Below are positions 51,813-60,582 of a stretch of DNA of 64,000 bases, piece by piece. Every line of letters starts with the position of its first letter. The stretch's first letter is position 1. The notes under the pieces are model-generated. The model was not told where the DNA came from, made no database searches, and saw only the letters and a list, made by a program, of their open reading frames with translations. The position numbers were made by a program, and so were the translations under genes. The DNA is from Bradyrhizobium sp. C9 (GTDB lineage Bacteria; Pseudomonadota; Alphaproteobacteria; Rhizobiales; Xanthobacteraceae), in NCBI RefSeq assembly GCF_002532045.1, contig NZ_NWTG01000012.1:124001-188000 (forward strand), written 5' to 3'.

Positions 51813-53015
51813 ATGAGCTACGCTTGTACCCCCATCACCGGGTTGTGCCGCCGCGTTGTCTTGCAGGGCGCGCTCGCCATTCTCATCGGCTCTGTGCCGC
51901 TCGCGGAGCGGGTGCGGGCCGCCGAGCCGATCAAGATCGGCCTGGTCACCGCGCTGTCGGGGCAGTCGGCACGCGCCGGCGAGGCATTGACCCGCGGCGC
52001 CACGATCGCGATCGAGGAGATCAACGCCAAGGGCGGCGTGCTCGGCCGTCCGCTGGAACTGGTACGCCGTGACGATGAGAGCAATCCCGCGAAGGGGCTG
52101 ACCGCCGCGCGCGAACTGATCCAGCGCGAGAAGGTCGCGGTGCTGCTCGGCGGTCTCGATACGCCGGTCCAGCTTGCGATCGTGCCGTTCGTCAACAACG
52201 TCAAGATGCCGTTCGTCGTGCCTTGGGCCGCCGGAACCAACATCACCCAGAACGGCGCCGCGTCCAACTACGTGTTCCGCGTCTCGGCGATGGACGACGA
52301 GGTCGACAAGGCGATCGTCGCATTCGCCGGCAAGACCTTCGCCGCCAAGAAGCCGGGCCTCATCCTCGTCAACAATCCCTGGGGCGAATCGAACGAGCAT
52401 GGGCTGCGCGCGGCGCTGAAGGCGGCCGGGATCGAGCCGGCGGGTGTCGAGAAGTTCGAGGCGAACGATGTCGACGTGGTCGCGCAATTGTCCCGGCTCA
52501 AGCAGGCCGGCGCCGATTCCCTGTTCCTGGTCGGCAATGTCGGTCCTGCCTCGCAGGTCGTGAAATCGCTCGACCGGATGGGCTGGGCGCCGCCGATCGT
52601 GTCGCATTGGGGACCGGCCGGCGGCCGCTTCACCGAGCTCGCCGGGCCGAGCGCCGAGAGCGTCGTCTTCGTCCAGACCTACAGCTTTTTCGGCAACCTC
52701 TCGCCGGTCGGCAAGCGCGTGCTCGCCGAGTTGCAGGCGAAGTATCCGGACATCAAGGGCGCGGCGGACGTGACGCCCGCGGTCGGCTTTGCCAACGCCT
52801 ATGACAGCGTCCTGGTGATCGCCGGCGCGATCCAGAAAGCCGGCAGCACCGACCCGACCGCCATTCGCGACGGCTTCTACGGAATCGACCGGCTGGAAGG
52901 CCTGATCAAGACCTACGAGAAGCCGTTCGCCCAGGACAAGCACGATGCGCTGACGGCGCAGGACTACATCTGGGCCCATTTCGAGGACAACCACATCCTG
53001 CCGTTCAAGAACTGA
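51813..53015 (+). CDS. ABC importer substrate-binding protein (LivJ-like)
   Basis: A 400-residue periplasmic binding protein of the branched-chain amino acid/amide/urea type. Signal peptide about residues 1-37 (ending VRAAEP), then IKIGLVTALSGQSARAGEALTRGATIAIEEINAKGGVLGRPLELVRRDDESNPAKGL, VAVLLGGLDTPVQLAIVPF and DSLFLVGNVGPASQVV. This fold binds amino acids, amides and urea. In this locus the ligand is more likely a ureide or amide. ATG 51813 with GGGAGG upstream. Confidence 0.92.
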   Translation: MSYACTPITGLCRRVVLQGALAILIGSVPLAERVRAAEPIKIGLVTALSGQSARAGEALTRGATIAIEEINAKGGVLGRPLELVRRDDESNPAKGLTAARELIQREKVAVLLGGLDTPVQLAIVPFVNNVKMPFVVPWAAGTNITQNGAASNYVFRVSAMDDEVDKAIVAFAGKTFAAKKPGLILVNNPWGESNEHGLRAALKAAGIEPAGVEKFEANDVDVVAQLSRLKQAGADSLFLVGNVGPASQVVKSLDRMGWAPPIVSHWGPAGGRFTELAGPSAESVVFVQTYSFFGNLSPVGKRVLAELQAKYPDIKGAADVTPAVGFANAYDSVLVIAGAIQKAGSTDPTAIRDGFYGIDRLEGLIKTYEKPFAQDKHDALTAQDYIWAHFEDNHILPFKN

Positions 53016-53055
53016 CGGCAGCGGTCGTCCAGCAAGCAGATCGGGGTGATCATCG

Positions 53056-53931
53056 ATGTCGTTTCTTTCGGCGATAATAACCGGAATGGCGCTGGGGAGC
53101 ATGTACGGTCTGCTCGCGCTGGGCTTTCACGTCACGTACGCCGTATCCGGCACGGTCAACTTCTCGCAGGGCAGCTCGATGACCCTGGGAGCCGTTGCCG
53201 GATACTTCTTCCTCATCGTGTGGGGCTGGCCGGCCGCGATCGGCATCCCCGCGGTGTTGCTGGTCTGCGCGGTCTACGGCGTCCTGATTGAACGTTTCGC
53301 GGTTCGTCCGTTCGTGCTGCGCGGGTCGGAAAACTGGCTGATGGCGACCGTTGCGGTCGGCATCATCGTCGACAACGTGATGCTGTTCGTGTTCGGCAAG
53401 GAGCCGCGCAGCTTCCCGTCGGTGCTCGCGGCCAGGCCGATCCAGATCGTGGAGGGGGCAGGGGTCTATCCGCTCCAGCTGCTGATTCCCGTGGTCGGCC
53501 TGTTGCTTGCGCTGGCGCTGCATCTGATCACCCGCCGCACGCGGCATGGCGTCGCGATGCTTGCGGTGGTGCAGAACCCCAATGCCGCGCGGCTGATGGG
53601 CATCAACGTCAGCGGCGCCATTGCGGCGAGCTATGCGGTGTCGGCGATGCTGGCGGGCGTCGCCGCGCTGCTGATCGCGCCGCTGTTCAACGTCTCGTCC
53701 GAGATGGGCACGCTGTTCGGCATCAAGGCGTTCGCCGCCGCGATCATCGGCGGTCTTGGCAGCGCCTGGGGCGTCATGCTCGCCGGATTGTGTCTTGGCC
53801 TGATCGAGGTGTTCGCGACCAACTATCTCGGGTCGGTCTACACCCAGATCATCACATTCGCTTCCGTTATCGTCATCCTCGTCGTCATGCCGCACGGGCT
53901 GCTCGGCCGAGCTGGAGTTAAGAAGGTATGA
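53056..53931 (+). CDS. ABC importer permease (LivH-like)
   Basis: A 291-residue permease with eight or nine helices. Family elements: GSMYGLLALGFHVTYAVSGTVNFSQGSSMTLGAVAGYF, the ERFAVRPFVLRG loop, GVAMLAVVQNPNAARLMGINV (the coupling loop), and AAAIIGGLGSAWGVMLAGLCLGLIEVFATNYLGS. One of two permeases of the importer. Its last four bases overlap the start of the next gene (ATGA at 53928). Confidence 0.94.
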   Translation: MSFLSAIITGMALGSMYGLLALGFHVTYAVSGTVNFSQGSSMTLGAVAGYFFLIVWGWPAAIGIPAVLLVCAVYGVLIERFAVRPFVLRGSENWLMATVAVGIIVDNVMLFVFGKEPRSFPSVLAARPIQIVEGAGVYPLQLLIPVVGLLLALALHLITRRTRHGVAMLAVVQNPNAARLMGINVSGAIAASYAVSAMLAGVAALLIAPLFNVSSEMGTLFGIKAFAAAIIGGLGSAWGVMLAGLCLGLIEVFATNYLGSVYTQIITFASVIVILVVMPHGLLGRAGVKKV

Positions 53932-56462
53932 CCTCGCGCGCCTCCCTTCTCGTCGCAGTCGCGGCGTTCGCGATTGCTGTCGGCTATGCCGCTGTCGCGG
54001 ACAGCTATTCGGTGTTCCTGATCGCGACGATTTCGCTGACGGCGATCGGCTGCATCGGCCTCAACGTCCTGCTCGGCCTCGCGGGCCAGATTTCGCTCGG
54101 CCATATCGGCTTCATGGCGATCGGCGCATACACCACCGTGCTGCTGATGGAGAAGGCCGGCTGGCCGTACCTCGCCGCGACGGCGGGGGCCATCGTGCTG
54201 GTCAGCATCGTCGGCGGGCTGCTCGCGATGCCGGCGCTGCGCGTGCGCGGGCCGTATCTGGCGATGGTGACGATCGCCTTCGGCTTCATCGTCGAGCATG
54301 TCACGATCGAGTGGCGCGATCTCACCGGCGGCGGCAACGGCCTGATGCTGAGCGCGCCGCCGAGCGTGTTCGGCTATGCGCTGTCCGAGCGTTCGCTTGC
54401 CATCGCCGGCGTCGTGCTGGTGTTTGCCGGCCTTATCCTGTTCGAGCGGCTGAAGCGCAGCGGCTGGGGCTATGCCATGCGCGCCGCCCGCGATACCGAG
54501 GTCGCGACGCGCTCACTTGGCATCGATCTGGTGCATGTCCGCGCCGTGGCCTTCGTGATCTCGGCGGCCGCGATGGCGCTGGCCGGCGCGCTGTTCGCAC
54601 CGCTGCAGGGCTATATCAGCCCGAGCTCGTTTCCGTTCCTGCAATCGGTGCTGCTGTTGTTCGCGGTGATGGTCGGCGGCGCCGGCTCGGTGCTCGGCCC
54701 CGTGATCGGCGCAGCGCTGGTGGTGCTGCTGCCGGAAGCGCTGTCGGATCTCGCCGAGTATCGCCTGCTGGCGTTCGGCGTGTTGCTGTTCGTCGTGCTG
54801 CGCGCCGCGCCCTCCGGCATTGTCGGACTCGTGGAGCAGCTCGCGGCAAAATTCCTGCCGGCGCGCAAGTCGGTGGCCGAGCCCGCGATCGCCGCAGCGG
54901 AAACCGATGCGGCGATCCTGGAGACGCACAACGCGGCGGGGCTCGACGTGACGGATCTGTCGATCTCGTTCGGCGGCGTGCGCGCGGTCCAGGGCGTCTC
55001 GTTCAAGGCGGCGCCGGGTGCCGTCACCAGCATCATCGGTCCCAACGGCGCCGGCAAGACCAGCGCGCTCAATCTGCTCTGCGGCTTCTACCGGCCGCAG
55101 GCGGGGTCGGTGAAGCTCGGCGATCGCGATGTCACGGGCATGACGTCGCACTTGCTGGCGCGGGTCGGCGTGGCGCGCACGTTCCAGACCACGCAGCTGT
55201 TCGGCTCGCTCACGATCCTGGAGAACATCCTGTTGGCCGAGCGGGTCGGCCGGCTCGGCGGCGTTGTCTCGGCGCTGCGCAACGCGGAGACCGAGCGTTT
55301 CGCCCGGTTCCTGCTGCGCTTTGCCGGTGTCGACGGCGACGTCGATCGCCTCGCGGATTCGTTGTCCCATGGCGAGAAGCGGCTGGTCGAGATCGCACGC
55401 GCGCTCGCGCTACGGCCCCGCATCCTGCTGCTCGACGAGCCTGCGGCCGGCCTCTCGAAGGGCGACAAGCAGCGCCTGACCGTGCTGTTGCGCCGGATCG
55501 CCGATCTCGGGATCGCCGTCATCATCGTCGAGCACGACATGCCGATGATCATGTCGTTGAGCGATCTCATCGTCGTGCTCGACGGCGGCAAGCGCATCGC
55601 GATCGGCGATGCGGCGGCGATCCGCAACGATCCGCTGGTCCGCAAGGCCTATCTCGGCGACGCCACGCCCGGTGAGAAGAGCCGCGCGCCGCGGCCGGCA
55701 CGGCAGGGGACCGCGCTTGAGGTCAAGACGCTCGATTCGTTCTATGGCCTGTCGCGCGCCCTGAACGGGATCGATCTGGTGATCGCTCCCGGCGAGGCGG
55801 TCGCCGTGCTCGGCGCCAACGGCGCCGGCAAGACCACACTGATGCGGTCGATCGCCGGACTCGAGCCGCCGCGCTCCACGGGCGAAGTTCGGCTCGCCGA
55901 GACGCGCATCGACCGGATGCCCGCACATGTTCGTGCCCGCAATGGCGTCGTGCTGGTGCCGGAAGGGCGGCAGGTGTTTCCGGAGCTGACGGTAAAGCAG
56001 AACCTGCAGCTCGGCGCCTATGCGCGCAAGGGAATAGACCTCGATGCCGAGATCGAGGCGATGTTCGTGCGCTTCCCGCGGCTCAAGGAGCGTATCGACC
56101 AGCGCGCCGGCCTGCTGTCCGGAGGCGAGCAGCAGATGCTCGCGGTTGCACGCGGCCTCCTGACCGGGCCGAAGATCTACATGCTGGACGAGCCATCGCT
56201 CGGGTTGGCGCCGCTCGTGGTCGATGAACTGTTCGCGTCCTTCGAGCGGCTGCGCAGCGAGGGCATGACCATCATCGTGGTCGATCAGATGGCAGGCCAC
56301 GCGCTCGCGCTGGCCGACCGGGCCTATCTGCTGGAGACCGGTGCGATCCTGAAGAGCGGCGCTGCCGACATCATCGCCGAGGATCCGCTGCTCGAGGCGG
56401 CCTATCTGGGCGGTGAGGCCCAGGCCGGCGCGCCGCAACGGTTCGCGGCCCAGGCACGCTGA
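53928..56462 (+). CDS. LivM permease - LivG ATPase - LivF ATPase triple fusion
   Basis: An 844-residue single chain. Residues 1-315: LivM permease (GCIGLNVLLGLAGQISLGHIGFMAIGAY; MRAARDTEVATRSLGIDLVHVRA coupling loop). Residues 340-595: LivG ATPase, Walker A GPNGAGKTS near residue 371, signature LSHGEKRLVEIARAL, Walker B ILLLDEPAAGLS. Residues 600-835: LivF ATPase, Walker A GANGAGKTT near residue 629, signature LLSGGEQQMLAVARGL, Walker B IYMLDEPSLGLAP. Normally these are three proteins. Both ATPase sites look intact, so the chain would supply one permease and both nucleotide-binding domains in fixed 1:1:1 ratio. Fusions of parts of Liv systems are known; all three in one is uncommon. Confidence 0.95.
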   Translation: MTSRASLLVAVAAFAIAVGYAAVADSYSVFLIATISLTAIGCIGLNVLLGLAGQISLGHIGFMAIGAYTTVLLMEKAGWPYLAATAGAIVLVSIVGGLLAMPALRVRGPYLAMVTIAFGFIVEHVTIEWRDLTGGGNGLMLSAPPSVFGYALSERSLAIAGVVLVFAGLILFERLKRSGWGYAMRAARDTEVATRSLGIDLVHVRAVAFVISAAAMALAGALFAPLQGYISPSSFPFLQSVLLLFAVMVGGAGSVLGPVIGAALVVLLPEALSDLAEYRLLAFGVLLFVVLRAAPSGIVGLVEQLAAKFLPARKSVAEPAIAAAETDAAILETHNAAGLDVTDLSISFGGVRAVQGVSFKAAPGAVTSIIGPNGAGKTSALNLLCGFYRPQAGSVKLGDRDVTGMTSHLLARVGVARTFQTTQLFGSLTILENILLAERVGRLGGVVSALRNAETERFARFLLRFAGVDGDVDRLADSLSHGEKRLVEIARALALRPRILLLDEPAAGLSKGDKQRLTVLLRRIADLGIAVIIVEHDMPMIMSLSDLIVVLDGGKRIAIGDAAAIRNDPLVRKAYLGDATPGEKSRAPRPARQGTALEVKTLDSFYGLSRALNGIDLVIAPGEAVAVLGANGAGKTTLMRSIAGLEPPRSTGEVRLAETRIDRMPAHVRARNGVVLVPEGRQVFPELTVKQNLQLGAYARKGIDLDAEIEAMFVRFPRLKERIDQRAGLLSGGEQQMLAVARGLLTGPKIYMLDEPSLGLAPLVVDELFASFERLRSEGMTIIVVDQMAGHALALADRAYLLETGAILKSGAADIIAEDPLLEAAYLGGEAQAGAPQRFAAQAR

Positions 56463-56477
56463 GGGAGGTGAGGGCGG

Positions 56478-57416
56478 ATGTTGGTCGGAGGCCGCGAAGC
56501 TGACGGAAGGCAGCCAGGTCGCACGAGTGCGCCCGGCGAGCGGCGTCCCGAGCTCACAGCGATCTGTGCCGATGTGGAAGTGGGGCTCCTTGCCGACAAG
56601 GCGCTTCGCGATCGCGCCGCGGGCCAGGTCGTCGCCGTGTTCGAACGTTCGTTCTACGCCGTGATCGACGGAATCTGGATCTGCGTTGGGCGGATCGGTA
56701 TCGGATCGGGCCCGTTGCACGTGGTCGGCGACTTCCGATGGCCTAGATTGGCGGTCGGCGACCCCGTGCGGGTCGTGGACTCCATTCTGTGGATCGGTGC
56801 GACGCCGCTCGCAAATCTGGCAACGCGGTCCGTCTGGGCGCCGCCTGCTGCGCCACACTGGTCGACGGGCAGCCTCCGGCGCGGTCTTGAAGCCGTCGAT
56901 GCCGTGTGGACCGGCGATCTGATTGCGGAGGGTCTCGCCGCGGTCGGAGCCGGACATGCTCCGGGCGACGCATCTCCGCTTGTTCGAGCCGCCATGCCTG
57001 GTCTCGCTGCACTGGAGCTAATCCTCGCAGGCTCGGATGAGAATGCGGATCGCGGGTCCGGGCTTGGCAGCCTGATCGGTCTCGGGCCGGGGCTGACGCC
57101 ATCCGGCGACGATCTGATCGGCGGTGCGCTGATTGCGTTGGCCGCACTGGGACGCATCGAATCTCGCGACGCATTGTGGGAACATTGCCGCGCGCTGCTC
57201 GACGGCACCAACGACATCAGCCGCATCCATCTGCGCGCGGCGGCGCTGGGCTACGGCGCGGCGGCACTGCACGCTGCCGTCCACGCAACGATGAGCGGGG
57301 AGGCCGCCGGATTTCGCCGCGCTCTCACGGCTCTGACGGCGATCGGACATACATCCGGACTGGATGCGTTTGCCGGCGGTCTGATCGTCCTGCGCCACGC
57401 CCTTCGCGAACGGTGA
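56478..57416 (+). CDS. allH: DUF2877 protein, AllH-like subunit of oxamate carbamoyltransferase
   Basis: A 312-residue protein of the DUF2877 family, with its signature SLIGLGPGLTPSGDDLIGGALIALAALG (about residues 198-225) and the conserved C-terminal THLR-like DGTNDISRIHLRAAALGYG. E. coli YlbF (AllH) is the reference member and with FdrA (AllF) and YlbE (AllG) forms oxamate carbamoyltransferase (oxalurate + phosphate to oxamate + carbamoyl phosphate). It follows the ABC fusion gene by 15 bases and precedes a strong terminator, so it is transcribed with the importer, not with the other subunits. Confidence 0.85.
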   Translation: MLVGGREADGRQPGRTSAPGERRPELTAICADVEVGLLADKALRDRAAGQVVAVFERSFYAVIDGIWICVGRIGIGSGPLHVVGDFRWPRLAVGDPVRVVDSILWIGATPLANLATRSVWAPPAAPHWSTGSLRRGLEAVDAVWTGDLIAEGLAAVGAGHAPGDASPLVRAAMPGLAALELILAGSDENADRGSGLGSLIGLGPGLTPSGDDLIGGALIALAALGRIESRDALWEHCRALLDGTNDISRIHLRAAALGYGAAALHAAVHATMSGEAAGFRRALTALTAIGHTSGLDAFAGGLIVLRHALRER

Positions 57417-57451
57417 CGCTGTTGCCGATCGAATTTCGAGTTCTCCCAGAC

Positions 57452-57483
57452 TGCTCCGAACGAAGTTCGGAGCACTTTTTTTT
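57452..57483 (+). terminator. strong Rho-independent terminator
   Basis: Perfect 10-bp stem TGCTCCGAAC / GTTCGGAGCA with a three-base loop, followed after one C by eight T. It closes the importer-allH transcript. Confidence 0.95.
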
Positions 57484-57555
57484 AAGGCGGATTTCGCTCC
57501 GGCCGGTCCGCTGTTCGAGCGGATACGGAAATTCGCATTTTCCGGGAATCCGGTC

Positions 57556-57585
57556 TTGACGAAGTAAGTGTTTTCTTATTTACTT
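57556..57585 (+). promoter_or_regulatory. promoter with inverted AAGTAA repeat
   Basis: TTGACG (57556-57561) directly followed by AAGTAA (57562-57567), 12 bases, then TTACTT (57580-57585). It lies 38 bases upstream of the small gene at 57624 and after the terminator, so it should drive the DUF1116/FdrA/carbamate kinase operon. Same AAGTAA motif as at 46881 and 51732. Confidence 0.55.
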
Positions 57586-57623
57586 GGACGCAACGAAAAC
57601 GAAACTTGATTAGGGCGGAGACG

Positions 57624-57812
57624 ATGACGGATCAGGATAGGCCGCAGTATCAGCAGTTGCTGGCGCGTAAGGTCGAAGTCGTGAATGTCGGGCTTGAGGG
57701 GTTCGTGAAGGACCTCCGCGACTGCGGCATCGACGTCGTTCACGTCGACTGGAAGCCGTCGGCGGGCGGCGATCCGCAGATGGCGGCCCTGCTCGCGAAG
57801 CTCGGTGTGTGA
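57624..57812 (+). CDS. 62-residue module, matches N-terminus of the fused DUF1116
   Basis: A 62-residue protein MTDQDRPQYQQLLARKVEVVNVGLEGFVKDLRDCGI ending in MAALLAKLGV. The core VEVVNVGLEGF...VVHVDWKPSAGGDPQM aligns with residues about 15-55 of the second DUF1116 protein in this window (SVISLGASGLDRGVESSG, LVRLQWQPVGDGSPEVAWSLAQLVG). So it is a detached N-terminal module of that protein. It ends 10 bases before the first DUF1116 gene, which lacks the module. Probably an accessory subunit of the carbamoyltransferase. Confidence 0.82.
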   Translation: MTDQDRPQYQQLLARKVEVVNVGLEGFVKDLRDCGIDVVHVDWKPSAGGDPQMAALLAKLGV

Positions 57813-57822
57813 GGGCGCACCG

Positions 57823-59073
57823 ATGAAACTGATCGAAGACGCAAACCAGCAGGCGCTCACCCGGATACTCGAAGGGGAGCCGCGGCTGATCGACATCGTT
57901 CCCGCCCGAGAATTGATCCCGGGCCTGCGCGAACGGATGATCCTCCACGCCGGGCCACCGATCTCCTGGGACCGGATGTGCGGCCCGATGCGCGGTGCGG
58001 TCGCGGGCGCCATCGTGTTCGAGGGATGGGCGAAGGATCTGCCGACTGCGACCAAGCTCGCTGCCAATGGCGAGATCGAGTTTCACCCGAATCATCACTT
58101 CGGCGCGGTCGGCCCGATGACCGGCATGACCACGATGTCGATGCCTTTGTTTGTGGTCGAGAACGCGCGCTTCTCCAATCGCGCCTATTGCGCGATCAAC
58201 GAGGGGCTCGGCAAGGTGATGCGCTTCGGCGGCAACGACGCCAGCGTGCTGAAGCGGCTCGCCTGGCTGCGCGATGTGTTCGGGCCGACGCTCGGCAAGG
58301 CGATCCGCGCCGCGGGCGGCATTGACCTCAAATCGATCGTCGCGCGGGGCCTGTCGATGGGCGACGAACTGCACCAGCGCAATCTGGCCTGCTCGAGCGT
58401 GTTCCTGCGCGAGATCGCGCCCTGGATGGCGCGAACCTCGACCGACAACGGCGTTCTCGCCGAATGCCTCGCGTTCATTGGGCAGAACGATCAGTTCTTC
58501 CTCAACATCGCGATGGCGATGGGCAAGGCGATCACCGATCCAGCCAACGGCATCCGGGGCTCGACCATCGTCACCACCATGTGCCGCAACGGCACCGATT
58601 TCGGGATCCGCGTCAGCGGGCTCGGCGAGCAATGGTTCACCGCGCCGGTCGAAATGCCGGAGGGGCTGTATTTTGCCGGCTATTCCGAGAAGGACGCCAA
58701 TCCGGACATGGGCGATTCCGCCATCGTCGAGACGATCGGCCTGGGTGGATTTGCGATGGCGGCGGCGCCGGCTGTCGCAGGCTTCGTCGGCGCCGGCGCG
58801 CCGTCCGAGGCTGGCAACTTCACCCGCTCGATGGGCGAGATCACGGTTGCGCAGAATCCGGAATGGACCATCGCCGCAATGGACTTCGCGGGCGTGCCGA
58901 CCGGCATCGATATCCGTCTGGTCGTTGATTCCGGCGTGGTGCCGGTCATCAACACGGGCATCGCGCATCGCGAGCCCGGCATCGGCCAGGTCGGTGCCGG
59001 CGTGGTCAAGGCGCCGTTGGCGTGCTTCCAGCAGGCGATCGTCGCGATCGCGAAGGATTTGGGTGTGTCATGA
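57823..59073 (+). CDS. allG: DUF1116 protein, AllG-like subunit
   Basis: A 416-residue DUF1116 protein, like E. coli YlbE (AllG). Conserved blocks: LHAGPPISWDRMCGPMRGAVAGAIVFEGWAKD (about 41-72), HHFGAVGPMTGMTTMSMPLFVVENARFSNRAYCAINEGLGKVMRFG, GLSMGDELHQRNLACSSVF, VTTMCRNGTDFGIRVSGLGEQWFTAP, ANPDMGDSAIVETIGLGGFAMAAAP and GIAHREPGIGQVGAG. It is one subunit of the predicted oxamate (or related) carbamoyltransferase. Overlaps the FdrA start by four bases. ATG 57823 chosen over in-frame GTG 57805. Confidence 0.9.
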   Translation: MKLIEDANQQALTRILEGEPRLIDIVPARELIPGLRERMILHAGPPISWDRMCGPMRGAVAGAIVFEGWAKDLPTATKLAANGEIEFHPNHHFGAVGPMTGMTTMSMPLFVVENARFSNRAYCAINEGLGKVMRFGGNDASVLKRLAWLRDVFGPTLGKAIRAAGGIDLKSIVARGLSMGDELHQRNLACSSVFLREIAPWMARTSTDNGVLAECLAFIGQNDQFFLNIAMAMGKAITDPANGIRGSTIVTTMCRNGTDFGIRVSGLGEQWFTAPVEMPEGLYFAGYSEKDANPDMGDSAIVETIGLGGFAMAAAPAVAGFVGAGAPSEAGNFTRSMGEITVAQNPEWTIAAMDFAGVPTGIDIRLVVDSGVVPVINTGIAHREPGIGQVGAGVVKAPLACFQQAIVAIAKDLGVS

Positions 59074-60578
59074 ACGTCGTCGTCCTGAACGAGGTCCGCA
59101 AGGGATTCTATCTCGACTCGGTCGCACTGATGCGGCTGTCGCGCGAGGTGGCCGGCTCGCCCGGCGTGATCGAGGCGGCGCTGATGATGGGAACGCCGTC
59201 GAACGCCGCGATCATGCGCAACGCGGGACTGCTCGAGGAGGGCACTGCCGTGAAGGGCAATGACCTCGTGATCGCGGTGAAGGCCGAGTCCGAGACCGCT
59301 GCCCGCGAAGCCCTCGACAATGCGATCAAGTCGCTCGACAAGCCGAAGACGCAGGGCGAGGCTCAGTCTGCCTGGCGGCCGCACTCGATCGCCGCCGCGG
59401 TGAAGGTCAGGCCGGAGATCAATCTTGCGCTGATCTCGGTTCCCGGCGAGTTCGCAGCCTCCGAGGCCCGCAAGGCGCTCAATCGCGGCCTGCATGTCCT
59501 GATGTTCAGCGACAACGTGTCCCTCGAGGACGAATTGTCGCTCAAGCAACAGGCGCGGGCGGCCGGCCTCCTGATGATGGGGCCGGATTGCGGAACCGCT
59601 GTGATCGGCGGCGCGCCGCTGGCGTTCGCCAACAAGATCAGGCGCGGCAGGATCGGCATCATCGGCGCGTCGGGGACCGGCACGCAGGAAGTCTCGTGCC
59701 TGATCTCGGAAGCCGGCGCGGGCATTTCCCACGCCATCGGGGTCGGCGGGCGCGATCTGAAGAAGGATATCGGTGGCATCACCACGCTGATGGCGATCGA
59801 TGCATTCGAGTCCGATCCGGAAACCGATCACGTGGTGCTGATCTCGAAGCCGCCGCATCCCGATGTCGCCAAATCCGTGCTTGAGCGGATCGGCAGAAGC
59901 CGGAAGTCGTACACCGTGTGTTTCATCGGCGCTTCGGAGATCGAGCTGCCGCCGAACGCCCGCTTCTCGCCGACACTGAAGGGCGCCGCGGAATTGGCGC
60001 TGGGCGACAAGAAGATCGGCGCGGGCTTCGATGCGAATGCGGTGGCATCACGGCTTCCGCGCAGCGGCCGCGGCGGGATCGAGGGCTTGTTCGCCGGCGG
60101 AACGCTGTGTGCCGAAGCGCAGGTGATCCTCGCTGCCGCTGGCCGGAAGGTGGCGTCGAATGCCGCGATCCCCGGCGTGGTCAAGCTCGGCGTCGAGCCG
60201 AATGCCGGACGGGATCGGCTGATCGACCTCGGCGACGACGAATATACCCGTGGCCGGCCGCACCCGATGATCGACCCCTCGGTGCGCGATGATGCGTTGC
60301 GTGCTGCGCTCAAAAACCGCGATCTTTCGGTGGTGCTGCTCGATCTTGTGCTCGGCTACGGCGCGCATGCCGATCCTGCCGAGCATCTGACGAAGATCGT
60401 CGCCGATCGCGGGCAGGATGCGCCGGCGTTGATCGCGTCCGTCGTCGGCACGGAGCAGGATCCGCAAGGGCGCTCCGCCCAGGTCAGGAAACTGGAGCAG
60501 GCCGGAATCCTCGTTGCGCCGTCGAACGCCCAGGCGTGCGAGCTTGCGGTTGCCATCGTCCAGAATGCCGGGAGGTAA
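59070..60578 (+). CDS. allF: FdrA-family protein, AllF-like subunit (copy 1)
   Basis: A 502-residue FdrA protein. N-terminal ferredoxin-like region (VLNEVRKGFYLDSVALMRLSREVAGSPGVIEAALMMGTPSN) is followed by a succinyl-CoA-synthetase-alpha-like part: NLALISVPGEFAASEARKAL, LMMGPDCGTAVIGGAPLAFANKIRRGRIGIIGASGTGTQEV and AGAGISHAIGVGGRDL. A C-terminal ligase-like domain has GLFAGGTLCAEAQVIL, DLGDDEYTRGRPHPMIDPSVR and LDLVLGYGAHADPA. E. coli FdrA is AllF of oxamate carbamoyltransferase. Starts at ATG 59070 overlapping the allG-like stop; carbamate kinase follows 4 bases after. Confidence 0.92.
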   Translation: MNVVVLNEVRKGFYLDSVALMRLSREVAGSPGVIEAALMMGTPSNAAIMRNAGLLEEGTAVKGNDLVIAVKAESETAAREALDNAIKSLDKPKTQGEAQSAWRPHSIAAAVKVRPEINLALISVPGEFAASEARKALNRGLHVLMFSDNVSLEDELSLKQQARAAGLLMMGPDCGTAVIGGAPLAFANKIRRGRIGIIGASGTGTQEVSCLISEAGAGISHAIGVGGRDLKKDIGGITTLMAIDAFESDPETDHVVLISKPPHPDVAKSVLERIGRSRKSYTVCFIGASEIELPPNARFSPTLKGAAELALGDKKIGAGFDANAVASRLPRSGRGGIEGLFAGGTLCAEAQVILAAAGRKVASNAAIPGVVKLGVEPNAGRDRLIDLGDDEYTRGRPHPMIDPSVRDDALRAALKNRDLSVVLLDLVLGYGAHADPAEHLTKIVADRGQDAPALIASVVGTEQDPQGRSAQVRKLEQAGILVAPSNAQACELAVAIVQNAGR

Positions 60579-60582
60579 CAAA

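Noticed and set aside
55410..56957. A 515-codon minus-strand frame opposite the ABC fusion
   Set aside because: Arg/His/Asp-rich antisense translation crossing two plus-strand genes.
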